Source: Microbacteriaceae bacterium
GTDB lineage: Bacteria; Actinomycetota; Actinomycetes; Actinomycetales; Microbacteriaceae
NCBI GenBank assembly: GCA_030725885.1
Contig: JANRET010000026.1
Span: 246-5,769 of the forward strand
Direction of reading: 5' to 3'
DNA length: 5,524 nucleotides
Positions 1 to 5,455 of the stretch are shown here, in pieces (positions within the stretch are counted from its first letter, which is position 1; every line of letters begins with the position of its first letter). The position numbers were made by a program, and so were the translations under genes. Below the pieces are notes generated by a model. It did not search any database, had not been told where the DNA came from, and saw nothing but the letters and a program-made list of their open reading frames with translations.

Positions 1-1
1 C

Positions 2-31
2 GGCATAGCCCTCGCTGCAGATGAGGCGTAA
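2..31 (+). CDS. possible C-terminal tail of an upstream gene
   Basis: One plus-strand frame is open from the window edge to a TAA at 29-31 and reads GIALAADEA before the stop. The tail ends 35 bases before the start of the truncated dehydrogenase gene, a spacing that would suit two genes in one operon. Nine codons are too few to identify a family, and an open frame of this length occurs easily by chance. Only the sequence to the left of the window can settle it. Confidence 0.25.
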   Translation, partial: GIALAADEA

Positions 32-66
32 TGTCAGAGGATCGGACACGACCAAAGGAGAAACCC

Positions 67-201
67 ATGAAGGTCGAAGGCAAAGTCATCGTTGTGACGG
101 GCGCGGGAAGCGGTATGGGACGCGAACTGTCCCTGGAGTTGGCACGACGCGGAGCACTCGTCGCCGCGGTCGACAGGCGCGCCGAGGGATTCTCGCTTTA
201 G
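67..201 (+). pseudogene. short-chain dehydrogenase/reductase, N-terminal fragment (3'-truncated)
   Basis: The ATG at 67 follows a good ribosome binding site (AAAGGAG at 54-60). The product begins MKVEGKVIVVTGAGSGMG, which is the first beta strand and the TGxxxGxG cofactor-binding loop (TGAGSGMG, residues 10-17) of the classical short-chain dehydrogenase/reductase (SDR) fold. Helix B and the second strand follow, ending in LVAAVDRRAEG, where the cofactor ribose would be bound. The reading frame then gives FSL and a TAG stop after 44 codons, whereas SDR enzymes are usually about 250 residues. The bases after about 190 do not continue the SDR sequence in any frame I checked, so this is a truncation and not a simple frameshift. 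The fragment lacks the catalytic Ser-Tyr-Lys residues and cannot be an active enzyme. The break lies about 65 bases from the 3' end of the tRNA-Arg gene, a typical site for insertions and rearrangements. Substrate unknown. Confidence 0.8.
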
Positions 202-255
202 ATCGAAAGCCGCTCGTCATGTTCACAACTTTACTCGCGGTTATATCGGCTAAGG

Positions 256-328
256 TGCCCTCGGCAGGAATCGAACCTGCGGCCAAGAGATTAGAAGGCT
301 CCTGCTCTATCCGCTGAGCTACGAGGGC
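256..328 (-). tRNA. tRNA-Arg (anticodon TCT)
   Basis: This is a complete 73-nt cloverleaf on the minus strand. The acceptor stem is 7 perfect pairs (322-328 with 257-263) and the discriminator A is at 256. The D arm has GCTC/GAGC (316-319, 304-307) around an 8-nt loop. The anticodon loop is CTTCTAA (291-297) with anticodon TCT at 293-295. A 5-nt variable loop (281-285) precedes the T arm GCAGG-TTCGATT-CCTGC (264-280). The anticodon reads AGA, and A/G-ending arginine codons AGA/AGG are rare in high-GC genomes. Only CC, then T, follows the discriminator, so the CCA end must be completed by nucleotidyltransferase. The anticodon stem is imperfect: 27-43 is G-U and 31-39 is a C-U mismatch. The 5' part is repeated at 1672-1714. 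Confidence 0.95.
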
Positions 329-331
329 GGC

Positions 332-348
332 GGGCTCGATTTCCGCCC
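332..348 (-). other. pre-tRNA 5' leader hairpin, copy 1
   Basis: GGGC at 332-335 and GCCC at 345-348 are inverted repeats around a 9-base loop. They lie between the predicted transcription start (about 350) and the mature tRNA 5' end (328), so they would form a small stem in the precursor leader that RNase P removes. The leader of the partial tRNA copy has the same GGGC/GCCC pair with a different loop, which suggests it is a conserved element. The function is unknown. Confidence 0.45.
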
Positions 349-356
349 ACGGTGAG

Positions 357-387
357 TTTATCAGGCGGAGTTTCCGCCGCACCTCAA
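357..387 (-). promoter_or_regulatory. putative promoter of tRNA-Arg
   Basis: On the minus strand a -10 box GATAAA (357-362) is preceded by TTGAGG (382-387) at a spacing of 19 bases. Transcription would start near 350, giving a leader of about 22 nt that begins GTGGGC. The -10 box aligns exactly with the one upstream of the partial tRNA, which supports it. The -35 spacing is 2 bases longer than optimal, and 2 bases longer than in the partial copy. Confidence 0.5.
364..378. repeat. short inverted repeat in the tRNA promoter spacer
   Basis: GGCGGA at 364-369 and TCCGCC at 373-378 form a perfect 6-bp inverted repeat with a 3-base loop. It is downstream of the surface-protein gene and inside the -35/-10 spacer of the tRNA promoter. 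It has no T run on the minus strand, so it is not a classical intrinsic terminator, though it could be a weak one or a protein-binding site. The equivalent spacer of the partial tRNA copy lacks it. Confidence 0.4.
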
Positions 388-424
388 GACGATGTCATAC
401 GGAAACCGGCAGGGACTTGTCGGA

Positions 425-1630
425 CTAGACGCGTCGGCGAGAGACTCGCGTGGCCACAGCAATGGCCACAGCGACAGCAAACACACTGGCTAGCGCCGTG
501 AGAGCAGAGTAGTCAGCGCCGGTGTTGGCCAACGGCTCGCCGTCATCCTCTGCCAGTTCCCATTGCGCGTAGAGGATCAGGTCCCTAGCAAAGTCGAAGT
601 TAGCGCCTGCCTCGTACGGGGTCCCCGTTCCATCCTCGGCGGTGTTCCAGCCAGTGAACGTGTATCCGGAGCGCTGGTAACCGTTTGCGCTGAGATTCGC
701 GGCCGTGGTGGAGGACTGCGCAACCATGGATCCCGTCACATCAGTCCCGCCCGGCAGGAACTGGACTGTCTGTCCAACGAGTCCCCCCGCAAAAAACATC
801 GACGTGTCGGGCGCTTGCGCGAGTGTTGACGTCGTCAGGTTGTCGAACTCAAACCCGTTACCGCTAAATTTCACGGAGGTTGCAGTCTGATCCCCGGTGA
901 GGAAGAGGTTGATATACCCAAATAAGTATCCTCGGTGCTCGGTATAGGTGTCTCCTCCCTGAGCAATCCCCGCCGACTGGGACAGAGGCGGGCTCTCTGA
1001 ATACCCGCGCGGGTTGCCGAAGTAGTGTCCTTTCGGATAGTCGGTTCCATCAATGGATGTCACCGAGCCGTTGCCCGAAGGCCACGAGCTTGGAGGCCCA
1101 TCGCCTAAAAGGCCCTCCAGGGCGAGAGTGTCGAGGCTCGCAATCTCGGTCGCGCCGTTGTAAAAGGTCACAACGTTTCCTCTGTTACCACCCGACCACC
1201 AGAATCCGACGTACTTCACCCCACCAGCAGGAAAGGTGAAGGTAAGTTCCGCGTTGGGGTTGCCATATGTGCCAAAGTAAGCAGAACCATCGCCCCCGAA
1301 AAACGGACTCGACGTTGTGCTACTGGCGCCGCCATAAATCCCTGGAATTCGATATTGGCATGCGGCCGTCGAGGGCGCAACGCTGAGCGTACCGATCGCA
1401 AGGTCGGTAGGGCAATCCACGTCAACTGTTGTGGGACTGCCCGCCAAGCCATTGAAGTTCTCGGTCAACGTGCCCTCAGGGTCAATTCCCGAGCCCTGGA
1501 CAAGGGGAGCCGAGAGGTAGAGAGCAACTCCTCCACTCCCAGTTGCGTGGGCTGGGACTGGCGCCAGGGGAACGAGGGCAATAGAGGCCGTGGTGGCAAG
1601 AGCGGCCAAGACGAAGGGGCGTAGTTTCAT
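425..1630 (-). CDS. secreted LAxTG-anchored surface protein with one InlB-type repeat
   Basis: The 401-residue product is built for export and cell-wall anchoring. Residues 1-29 are a signal peptide with a KLR basic start, an alanine-rich hydrophobic core and cleavage expected after AHA-29. Residues 50-268 form a Gly/Ser/aromatic-rich region that looks like a beta-sandwich, with strands such as KYVGFWWSGGN and an ending FEFDNLTTS. It holds the protein's only two cysteines, C73 and C91, which could form a disulfide. Residues 288-358 match a single InlB B-type (Listeria-Bacteroides) repeat, with the signature GYTFTGWNTAEDGTGTPY and the end LYAQWE. The C-terminus carries LANTG (367-371), a hydrophobic segment (about 375-394) and the tail RVSRRRV, a sorting signal of the LAxTG type used by class E sortases. 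No sortase is in the window. The gene lies between a complete and a partial copy of the same tRNA, suggesting acquisition. Binding target unknown; adhesion or glycan binding is a guess from the fold. Confidence 0.85.
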   Translation of the reverse strand: MKLRPFVLAALATTASIALVPLAPVPAHATGSGGVALYLSAPLVQGSGIDPEGTLTENFNGLAGSPTTVDVDCPTDLAIGTLSVAPSTAACQYRIPGIYGGASSTTSSPFFGGDGSAYFGTYGNPNAELTFTFPAGGVKYVGFWWSGGNRGNVVTFYNGATEIASLDTLALEGLLGDGPPSSWPSGNGSVTSIDGTDYPKGHYFGNPRGYSESPPLSQSAGIAQGGDTYTEHRGYLFGYINLFLTGDQTATSVKFSGNGFEFDNLTTSTLAQAPDTSMFFAGGLVGQTVQFLPGGTDVTGSMVAQSSTTAANLSANGYQRSGYTFTGWNTAEDGTGTPYEAGANFDFARDLILYAQWELAEDDGEPLANTGADYSALTALASVFAVAVAIAVATRVSRRRV

Positions 1631-1636
1631 AGATAT

Positions 1637-1642
1637 ACCCTA
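1637..1642 (-). promoter_or_regulatory. possible leaderless -10 box (or ribosome binding site) of the surface-protein gene
   Basis: TAGGGT ends exactly 6 bases before the ATG at 1630. This fits the TAnnnT box of actinobacterial promoters with transcription starting at the A of the start codon, a leaderless mRNA. No convincing -35 box is seen. The same bases contain AGGG (1638-1641) at 7 bases from the ATG, which could instead be a weak ribosome binding site for a longer transcript coming from the partial-tRNA promoter. Confidence 0.35.
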
Positions 1643-1671
1643 GCCCACTGCGCAGCAAGCGCGTTGGTCCT

Positions 1672-1713
1672 GAGATTAGAAGGCTCCTGCTCTATCCGCT
1701 GAGCTACGAGGGC
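1672..1713 (-). pseudogene. partial tRNA-Arg (nucleotides 1-42)
   Basis: The sequence is identical to the 5' part of the complete tRNA-Arg at 287-328: acceptor 5' strand, D arm, anticodon loop with TCT, and most of the 3' anticodon strand. Identity ends at tRNA nucleotide 43 (position 1671). The variable loop, T arm and acceptor 3' strand are absent, so it cannot make a functional tRNA. The promoter and leader upstream remain, and it points toward the surface-protein gene whose ATG is 41 bases beyond its truncated end. It may be transcribed as the 5' part of that mRNA or as a tRNA-half RNA. Confidence 0.9.
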
Positions 1714-1717
1714 GTAC

Positions 1718-1735
1718 GGGCAGGATTTATTGCCC
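1718..1735 (-). other. 5' leader hairpin, partial-tRNA copy
   Basis: GGGC (1718-1721) and GCCC (1732-1735) surround a 10-base loop in the leader of the partial tRNA. The predicted transcript would start GTGGGC at about 1737, the same start as in the complete copy. The stem is kept while the loop has changed, which hints at selection on the structure in the past. Confidence 0.45.
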
Positions 1736-1743
1736 ACCTCGAC

Positions 1744-1772
1744 TTTATCAGGCGAGGTTTCGGCTAGATCAA
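1744..1772 (-). promoter_or_regulatory. orphan tRNA-Arg promoter facing the surface-protein gene
   Basis: TTGATC (1767-1772) and GATAAA (1744-1749) stand 17 bases apart on the minus strand, the best-spaced sigma-70-type promoter in the window. The predicted start near 1737 gives a leader of about 107 bases before the ATG at 1630, containing the hairpin and the tRNA 5' half. The region aligns with the promoter of the complete tRNA-Arg, sharing TTTATCAGGCG on the plus strand. Confidence 0.55.
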
Positions 1773-1829
1773 ATAGATCCGCACGCTCCACGTCAGCAAC
1801 GGGTGAAGTCGTTTCTATAGGATTGCGAG

Positions 1830-3833
1830 GTGAGCAAAGCCGCCTCGGACCGAACACGTCGCGATATTCAATACCTTCGCGCACTCGCGGTAGCGTCCGT
1901 TGTGGTTTACCACTTCTGGCCCAACCGACTCGTCAGTGGATTCCTCGGCGTTGACGTGTTTTTCGTCATCTCCGGCTTCCTCATCACATCGCTTATCGTG
2001 CGCGAAGTGGCGACAACATCGACATTGAGCCTCACGAATTTTTGGGTGCGGCGAATTCGTCGAATCTTCCCCGCCGCAATTGTCGTCATCATTGCGACCG
2101 CCATCGCGACCAACGCGACCCTGCTCGCCGAGCAGGTTCAGATGCTCGGTCGACACGTCTTTGCCTCGGCATTCAGCTTTGAGAATGTATTACTCGGGTT
2201 GGACGCAGCAAACTACGACCGTCGCGATGGCATGACCTCGCCGCTCCAGCATTATTGGTCGCTGTCGGTTGAAGAGCAGTTCTATCTCGTGTGGCCAATC
2301 CTCGTGTTGGTCGCTGCGTTAGTCGCACGAAAATCCAAGGTTCCCGTCGTCCGAATTTTGGCCATCGTCCTTGGGGTCATCGCGGTGGCGTCACTGGTTT
2401 ATGCGATTGCGTTCGCGCAGGGAGTCGCCTCGTCTTACTTCGACACATTTGCTCGCGCCTGGGAACTCGCCATCGGCGCTGCGGTCGCATTGTGGGCGCA
2501 GCGACCGCGCGAGTCATGGCGTTGGCAGTTCATCGCCAACCGCGTCGGGTGGGCGGTCCTCGCCGTCACGTTCTTCGTTCCGGGCCTCAACGACTTCGCC
2601 CCGGGAATCGGAATTCTCCCCGCTGTGCTCGCGACGGCACTGATTCTCGCAACCGGACCCGCCGCCTCGGCCCGAACGCTGCCGCTCTCTCGGCAGTTCC
2701 TCTCCGCAACAGAATGGCTTGGAGACAGGTCTTACTCGGTCTACCTGTGGCACTGGCCGATCGTGATTTTGCTTCCCATATACCTCGGTCGGGAGCTTGG
2801 ATTGGTGTCAAAGGTGGCGGCGATCGCCCTCACGCTGGTGCTGGCCGAGTTGACGTATCGGTTTGTCGAAAACCCAGTCCGCTATGCGAAGTGGCCGTGG
2901 ACGTTCAAGCCGGCCATCGTCGGTGCTGTTGCCTTTGTTACCTCTGCCGCGGTGGTGACCGTGACGTTCCTCGCGCCCCAAGAAATAGGCAAACAGGAGC
3001 CCGACGTCGACCTCACGGCAAAAATGCTCAGCCTACCCACCACCTCGGGAACTGCTGGGGTGGTGGCAGAGTTCCCTTACGTCCTCCCATACTGCGACGG
3101 AGCGGGCGCCGCGGTGTTCGATTGTGAGCGAAACGCAGATCTCGAATTCGATATGGCGGCTTATCCGATTGCACCTCCACTTTCGAGTACGTGCCAATAC
3201 GAGGAAGAAACCTTCATCGTTGATTGTGTTATGGGTGACACATCGGCCTCACGGAGAATCGCTCTGGTGGGCGATTCCCACGCTCGTGCCATGTGGGCAA
3301 GCCTCGATCTCGTTGGAAAGCGCGCAGGCTACGCGGTTCACGAGTTCCTCACACCACGATGCTCGTATCGTCTCTTTCACTACGACTGGTGCACTGAACA
3401 CAACCGCGATATCGAACTGCGACTCAACTCGGGTGAGTTCGACCTCGTTATTCTCGCCCAATCGTCGAGTGTTTACAACCCGGCGACAGACAACCCGATC
3501 AACCCGTTTGGTGAGTTGTGGGGAGAACTGAAAAGCAACGGCGTTACTGTAGCCGTTGTAAAGGACAGCCCTAAACGTGGACCGGTGCTCTCTCAGTGCT
3601 TAAAACTCAATCGCGAGAACCCCGGTTTGTGCACACGTCCCTTTGATAGTCGAATCGATCGCGCGACGCAGACCGCCCTCGACCTCGGTTTTCCCGTGAT
3701 TGAACTCGACAACGCTTACTGCCCCGACAATTTGTGCGAGGCCGTCAGGGGTGGAATGTTTATGTGGCGCGACAACGGCCACATCTCTGCGTTCTACCAC
3801 CTGACCGCGCCCCTTTTGTTTGGAGTCAGTTGA
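1830..3833 (+). CDS. membrane O-acyltransferase with C-terminal SGNH domain (OafA/OatA type)
   Basis: The 667-residue product joins an acyltransferase family 3 membrane domain to an extracytoplasmic SGNH esterase-like domain. This family moves acyl groups, often acetyl, across the membrane onto cell-surface sugars such as peptidoglycan, teichoic or other polysaccharides; the acceptor here is unknown. Family marks seen are R17-x10-H28, GFLGVDVFFVISGFL (about 37-51), the paired arginines before FPA, WSLSVEEQFYLVWP, and SVYLWHWPI. About 11 hydrophobic segments are visible, the last near 365-383. In the SGNH domain the nucleophile is S483 in GDSHA and the probable Asp-His pair is D648 and H651 in DNGH. 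All ten cysteines are in the extracytoplasmic part. The protein ends soon after HLTAPLLFGVS, a little short for the family. The start is GTG, chosen for AGGA (1819-1822) seven bases upstream. It is divergent from the surface-protein unit. TATAGG at 1816-1821 is a poor promoter candidate. Confidence 0.92.
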   Translation: MSKAASDRTRRDIQYLRALAVASVVVYHFWPNRLVSGFLGVDVFFVISGFLITSLIVREVATTSTLSLTNFWVRRIRRIFPAAIVVIIATAIATNATLLAEQVQMLGRHVFASAFSFENVLLGLDAANYDRRDGMTSPLQHYWSLSVEEQFYLVWPILVLVAALVARKSKVPVVRILAIVLGVIAVASLVYAIAFAQGVASSYFDTFARAWELAIGAAVALWAQRPRESWRWQFIANRVGWAVLAVTFFVPGLNDFAPGIGILPAVLATALILATGPAASARTLPLSRQFLSATEWLGDRSYSVYLWHWPIVILLPIYLGRELGLVSKVAAIALTLVLAELTYRFVENPVRYAKWPWTFKPAIVGAVAFVTSAAVVTVTFLAPQEIGKQEPDVDLTAKMLSLPTTSGTAGVVAEFPYVLPYCDGAGAAVFDCERNADLEFDMAAYPIAPPLSSTCQYEEETFIVDCVMGDTSASRRIALVGDSHARAMWASLDLVGKRAGYAVHEFLTPRCSYRLFHYDWCTEHNRDIELRLNSGEFDLVILAQSSSVYNPATDNPINPFGELWGELKSNGVTVAVVKDSPKRGPVLSQCLKLNRENPGLCTRPFDSRIDRATQTALDLGFPVIELDNAYCPDNLCEAVRGGMFMWRDNGHISAFYHLTAPLLFGVS

Positions 3834-3888
3834 TGGAGTTCGGGCTTATCACGCCGCAACGCTAACCAGAATCCTCGACGACTCGGGC

Positions 3889-3894
3889 TAGTAT
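3889..3894 (+). promoter_or_regulatory. possible -10 box of the pntAB operon
   Basis: TAGTAT in the 83-base gap before pntA fits the TAnnnT pattern and would start transcription near 3901, just ahead of the ribosome binding site. No good -35 hexamer is found 16-19 bases upstream. The gap also shows no clear terminator for the acyltransferase gene, so readthrough from that gene remains possible. Confidence 0.3.
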
Positions 3895-3916
3895 TTTGTT
3901 GCGAAAGGGTGTGGTC

Positions 3917-5455
3917 ATGACACAGCTTGGAATTGTGAATGAAGGCGATGGCGAAACACGAGTTTCCGCCACTCCTGAGACGGTCGGGAAGTTGTTGGCC
4001 CTCGGATACGACGTTGTTGTTGAGAAGGGCGCGGGAAGCCGCTCGTCCTGTCCCGACGACCAGTACGAAAAGGCTGGCGCCCGACTTGTCACGCGCAAAG
4101 TAGCATGGTCGTCCCAGATTGTTATGAAGGTCAATGCGCCGACGGATGACGAAATCGCGTTGTTAGCGCCCAAAACCACCCTGATTAGCCTTTTGACGCC
4201 TGCCCTCCGCCCCGATCTGCTCGACGCACTGGCCAAGCGGGGTGTGACGGCGATTGCGTTGGATGCCGTCCCACGAATTTCGCGTGCGCAATCGATGGAC
4301 GTTCTCAGTTCCATGGCCAACCTCGCCGGGTACCGCGCGGTGATCGAATCCGCCCACGAATTCGGGCGCCTGTTCACGGGTCAGGTCACCGCCGCGGGCA
4401 AGGTTCCCCCGGCTAAGGTTCTCGTCGCGGGCGCGGGTGTCGCGGGCTTGGCGGCCATCGGCGCCGCGTCCAGCATGGGTGCAATCGTTCGCGCCACGGA
4501 CCCTCGCCCCGAGGTCGCCGACCAAGTTCGGTCGATCGGTGGGGACTATGTTGCCGTCGAAGTCGAGGAACAGATGACGTCGTCCGATGGCTATGCCAAA
4601 GCGACGAGCGAGGCTTACGACCGCCGTGCCGCCGAAATATATTCAGAACAGGCACGTGACGTCGACATCATCATCACCACCGCTCTTATCCCCGGGCGTC
4701 CAGCACCCAAACTGCTCACCGCGGCGGATGTGGCGAGCATGCGACCCGGCAGCGTGATTGTCGATATGGCGGCCGGCATGGGCGGAAACGTCGCGGGTTC
4801 TGTAGCGGGCAAGCGAATCATCACCGACAACGGAGTCGTGATCCTCGGATACACCGACCTCGCGGGCCGACTTCCCCAGCAGGCATCACAGCTTTTTGGC
4901 ACCAACATGCTCAATCTGCTCAAACTATTGACGCCCGAAAAGGACGGTCAGTTGACGATTGACTTTGACGATGTCGTCCAACGATCCGTCACCGTTGTGC
5001 AGGACGGTGCCGTGACCTGGCCGCCGCCGCCCGTTCAAGTTTCGGCGGCCCCGACCGCCGGTCCGACACCGGTCATTGAACCGAAACAGTCCCGCCAGAT
5101 GTCACCGCTGCGAAAGGGCATATTGATTGGGATCGGACTGGCGATTCTGTTCGCGGTTTCCGCCTTTGCGCCGGAGCCGCTGCCGCAGAACTTCCTCGTC
5201 CTCATGCTGTCGGTGGTCGTCGGTTTCTATGTGATTGGCAAGGTCCATCACGCCCTTCACACACCGTTGATGAGCGTCACCAACGCCATCTCGGGAATCG
5301 TCGTGGTGGGGGCGGTTCTCCAATTGGCATCGCCTTACCTCGCTGTCCAGATTCTCGCCGCGGTAGGAGTCCTGTTGGCGTCTATCAACATTTTCGGAGG
5401 CTTCGCGGTGACCCGCCGGATGCTCAAGATGTTTAGCAAAGGAAGCAACCGATGA
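3917..5455 (+). CDS. pntA: proton-translocating NAD(P) transhydrogenase, alpha subunit
   Basis: PntA, with PntB, transfers hydride from NADH to NADP+ at the cytoplasmic membrane, driven by protons moving inward, and supplies NADPH. The 512 residues are close in length to Escherichia coli PntA (about 510) and align along the whole chain. The N-terminal domain has ETRVSATP (13-20) and the hydride-transfer loop RISRAQSMD with R120, Q125 and D128, matching R127, Q132 and D135 of the Rhodospirillum rubrum domain I. The NAD-binding loop is GAGVAG (172-177), with D195 in ATDPRPEV positioned for the ribose. After a proline-rich linker (about 368-395) come four membrane segments (about 401-495) containing HHALHTPLMSVTNAISG. 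Domains I and the membrane part are in one chain, not split into PntAA and PntAB. ATG at 3917 is chosen because AAAGGG (3904-3909) lies seven bases upstream and the family starts here; in-frame TTG codons at 3896 and 3899 lack such a site. The stop overlaps pntB as ATGA. Confidence 0.97.
   Translation: MTQLGIVNEGDGETRVSATPETVGKLLALGYDVVVEKGAGSRSSCPDDQYEKAGARLVTRKVAWSSQIVMKVNAPTDDEIALLAPKTTLISLLTPALRPDLLDALAKRGVTAIALDAVPRISRAQSMDVLSSMANLAGYRAVIESAHEFGRLFTGQVTAAGKVPPAKVLVAGAGVAGLAAIGAASSMGAIVRATDPRPEVADQVRSIGGDYVAVEVEEQMTSSDGYAKATSEAYDRRAAEIYSEQARDVDIIITTALIPGRPAPKLLTAADVASMRPGSVIVDMAAGMGGNVAGSVAGKRIITDNGVVILGYTDLAGRLPQQASQLFGTNMLNLLKLLTPEKDGQLTIDFDDVVQRSVTVVQDGAVTWPPPPVQVSAAPTAGPTPVIEPKQSRQMSPLRKGILIGIGLAILFAVSAFAPEPLPQNFLVLMLSVVVGFYVIGKVHHALHTPLMSVTNAISGIVVVGAVLQLASPYLAVQILAAVGVLLASINIFGGFAVTRRMLKMFSKGSNR

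Larger units (their letters stand above)
287..1714. mobile_element. putative tRNA-Arg-flanked insertion or duplication, no integrase
   Basis: A perfect 43-bp direct repeat bounds this segment: 287-329 and 1672-1714, offset 1385 bases. It covers tRNA nucleotides 1-42 plus one base of leader. The left copy belongs to the complete tRNA and the right copy is a remnant. The cargo is one surface-protein gene. There is no integrase, transposase or excisionase. In most tRNA integrations the element restores the 3' end; here the duplicated part is the 5' half with a promoter, so an element restoring the 5' half, or decay of a tandem tRNA pair, must be considered. Homology continuing into the diverged leaders favours an old duplication or an element carrying a related tRNA region. 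Confidence 0.4.

Noticed and set aside
195..210. Hairpin GCTTT-loop-AAAGC downstream of the tRNA-Arg, as a terminator
   Set aside because: The stem is only 5 bp and mostly A/T, and no T run follows it on the minus strand.
207..218. 12-base match between 207-218 and 4036-4047
   Set aside because: It is short, GC-rich and unrelated in context (an intergenic scar versus the pntA coding region); probably chance.
364..378. GGCGGA/TCCGCC hairpin as the intrinsic terminator of the surface-protein gene
   Set aside because: There is no T run after it on the minus strand, and it sits inside the tRNA promoter region; it is kept only as an inverted repeat.
86..382. Minus-strand open frame overlapping the tRNA-Arg
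   Set aside because: It runs through a clear tRNA gene and its promoter; the similar peptide near 1627-1884 arises only because the tRNA sequence is repeated there.
2291..3127. Long open frame of 278 codons on the plus strand
   Set aside because: It is another frame of the acyltransferase gene; its translation is Arg/Gly-rich with no family motifs, while the main frame carries all the conserved residues.
3896..3916. TTG start at 3896 giving seven extra residues to PntA
   Set aside because: It has no ribosome binding site, and the ATG at 3917 has AAAGGG at the right distance and fits the family N-terminus.
3862..4377. Minus-strand open frame of 171 codons opposite pntA
   Set aside because: It is an antisense shadow of a strongly conserved gene and shows no domain or ribosome binding site.
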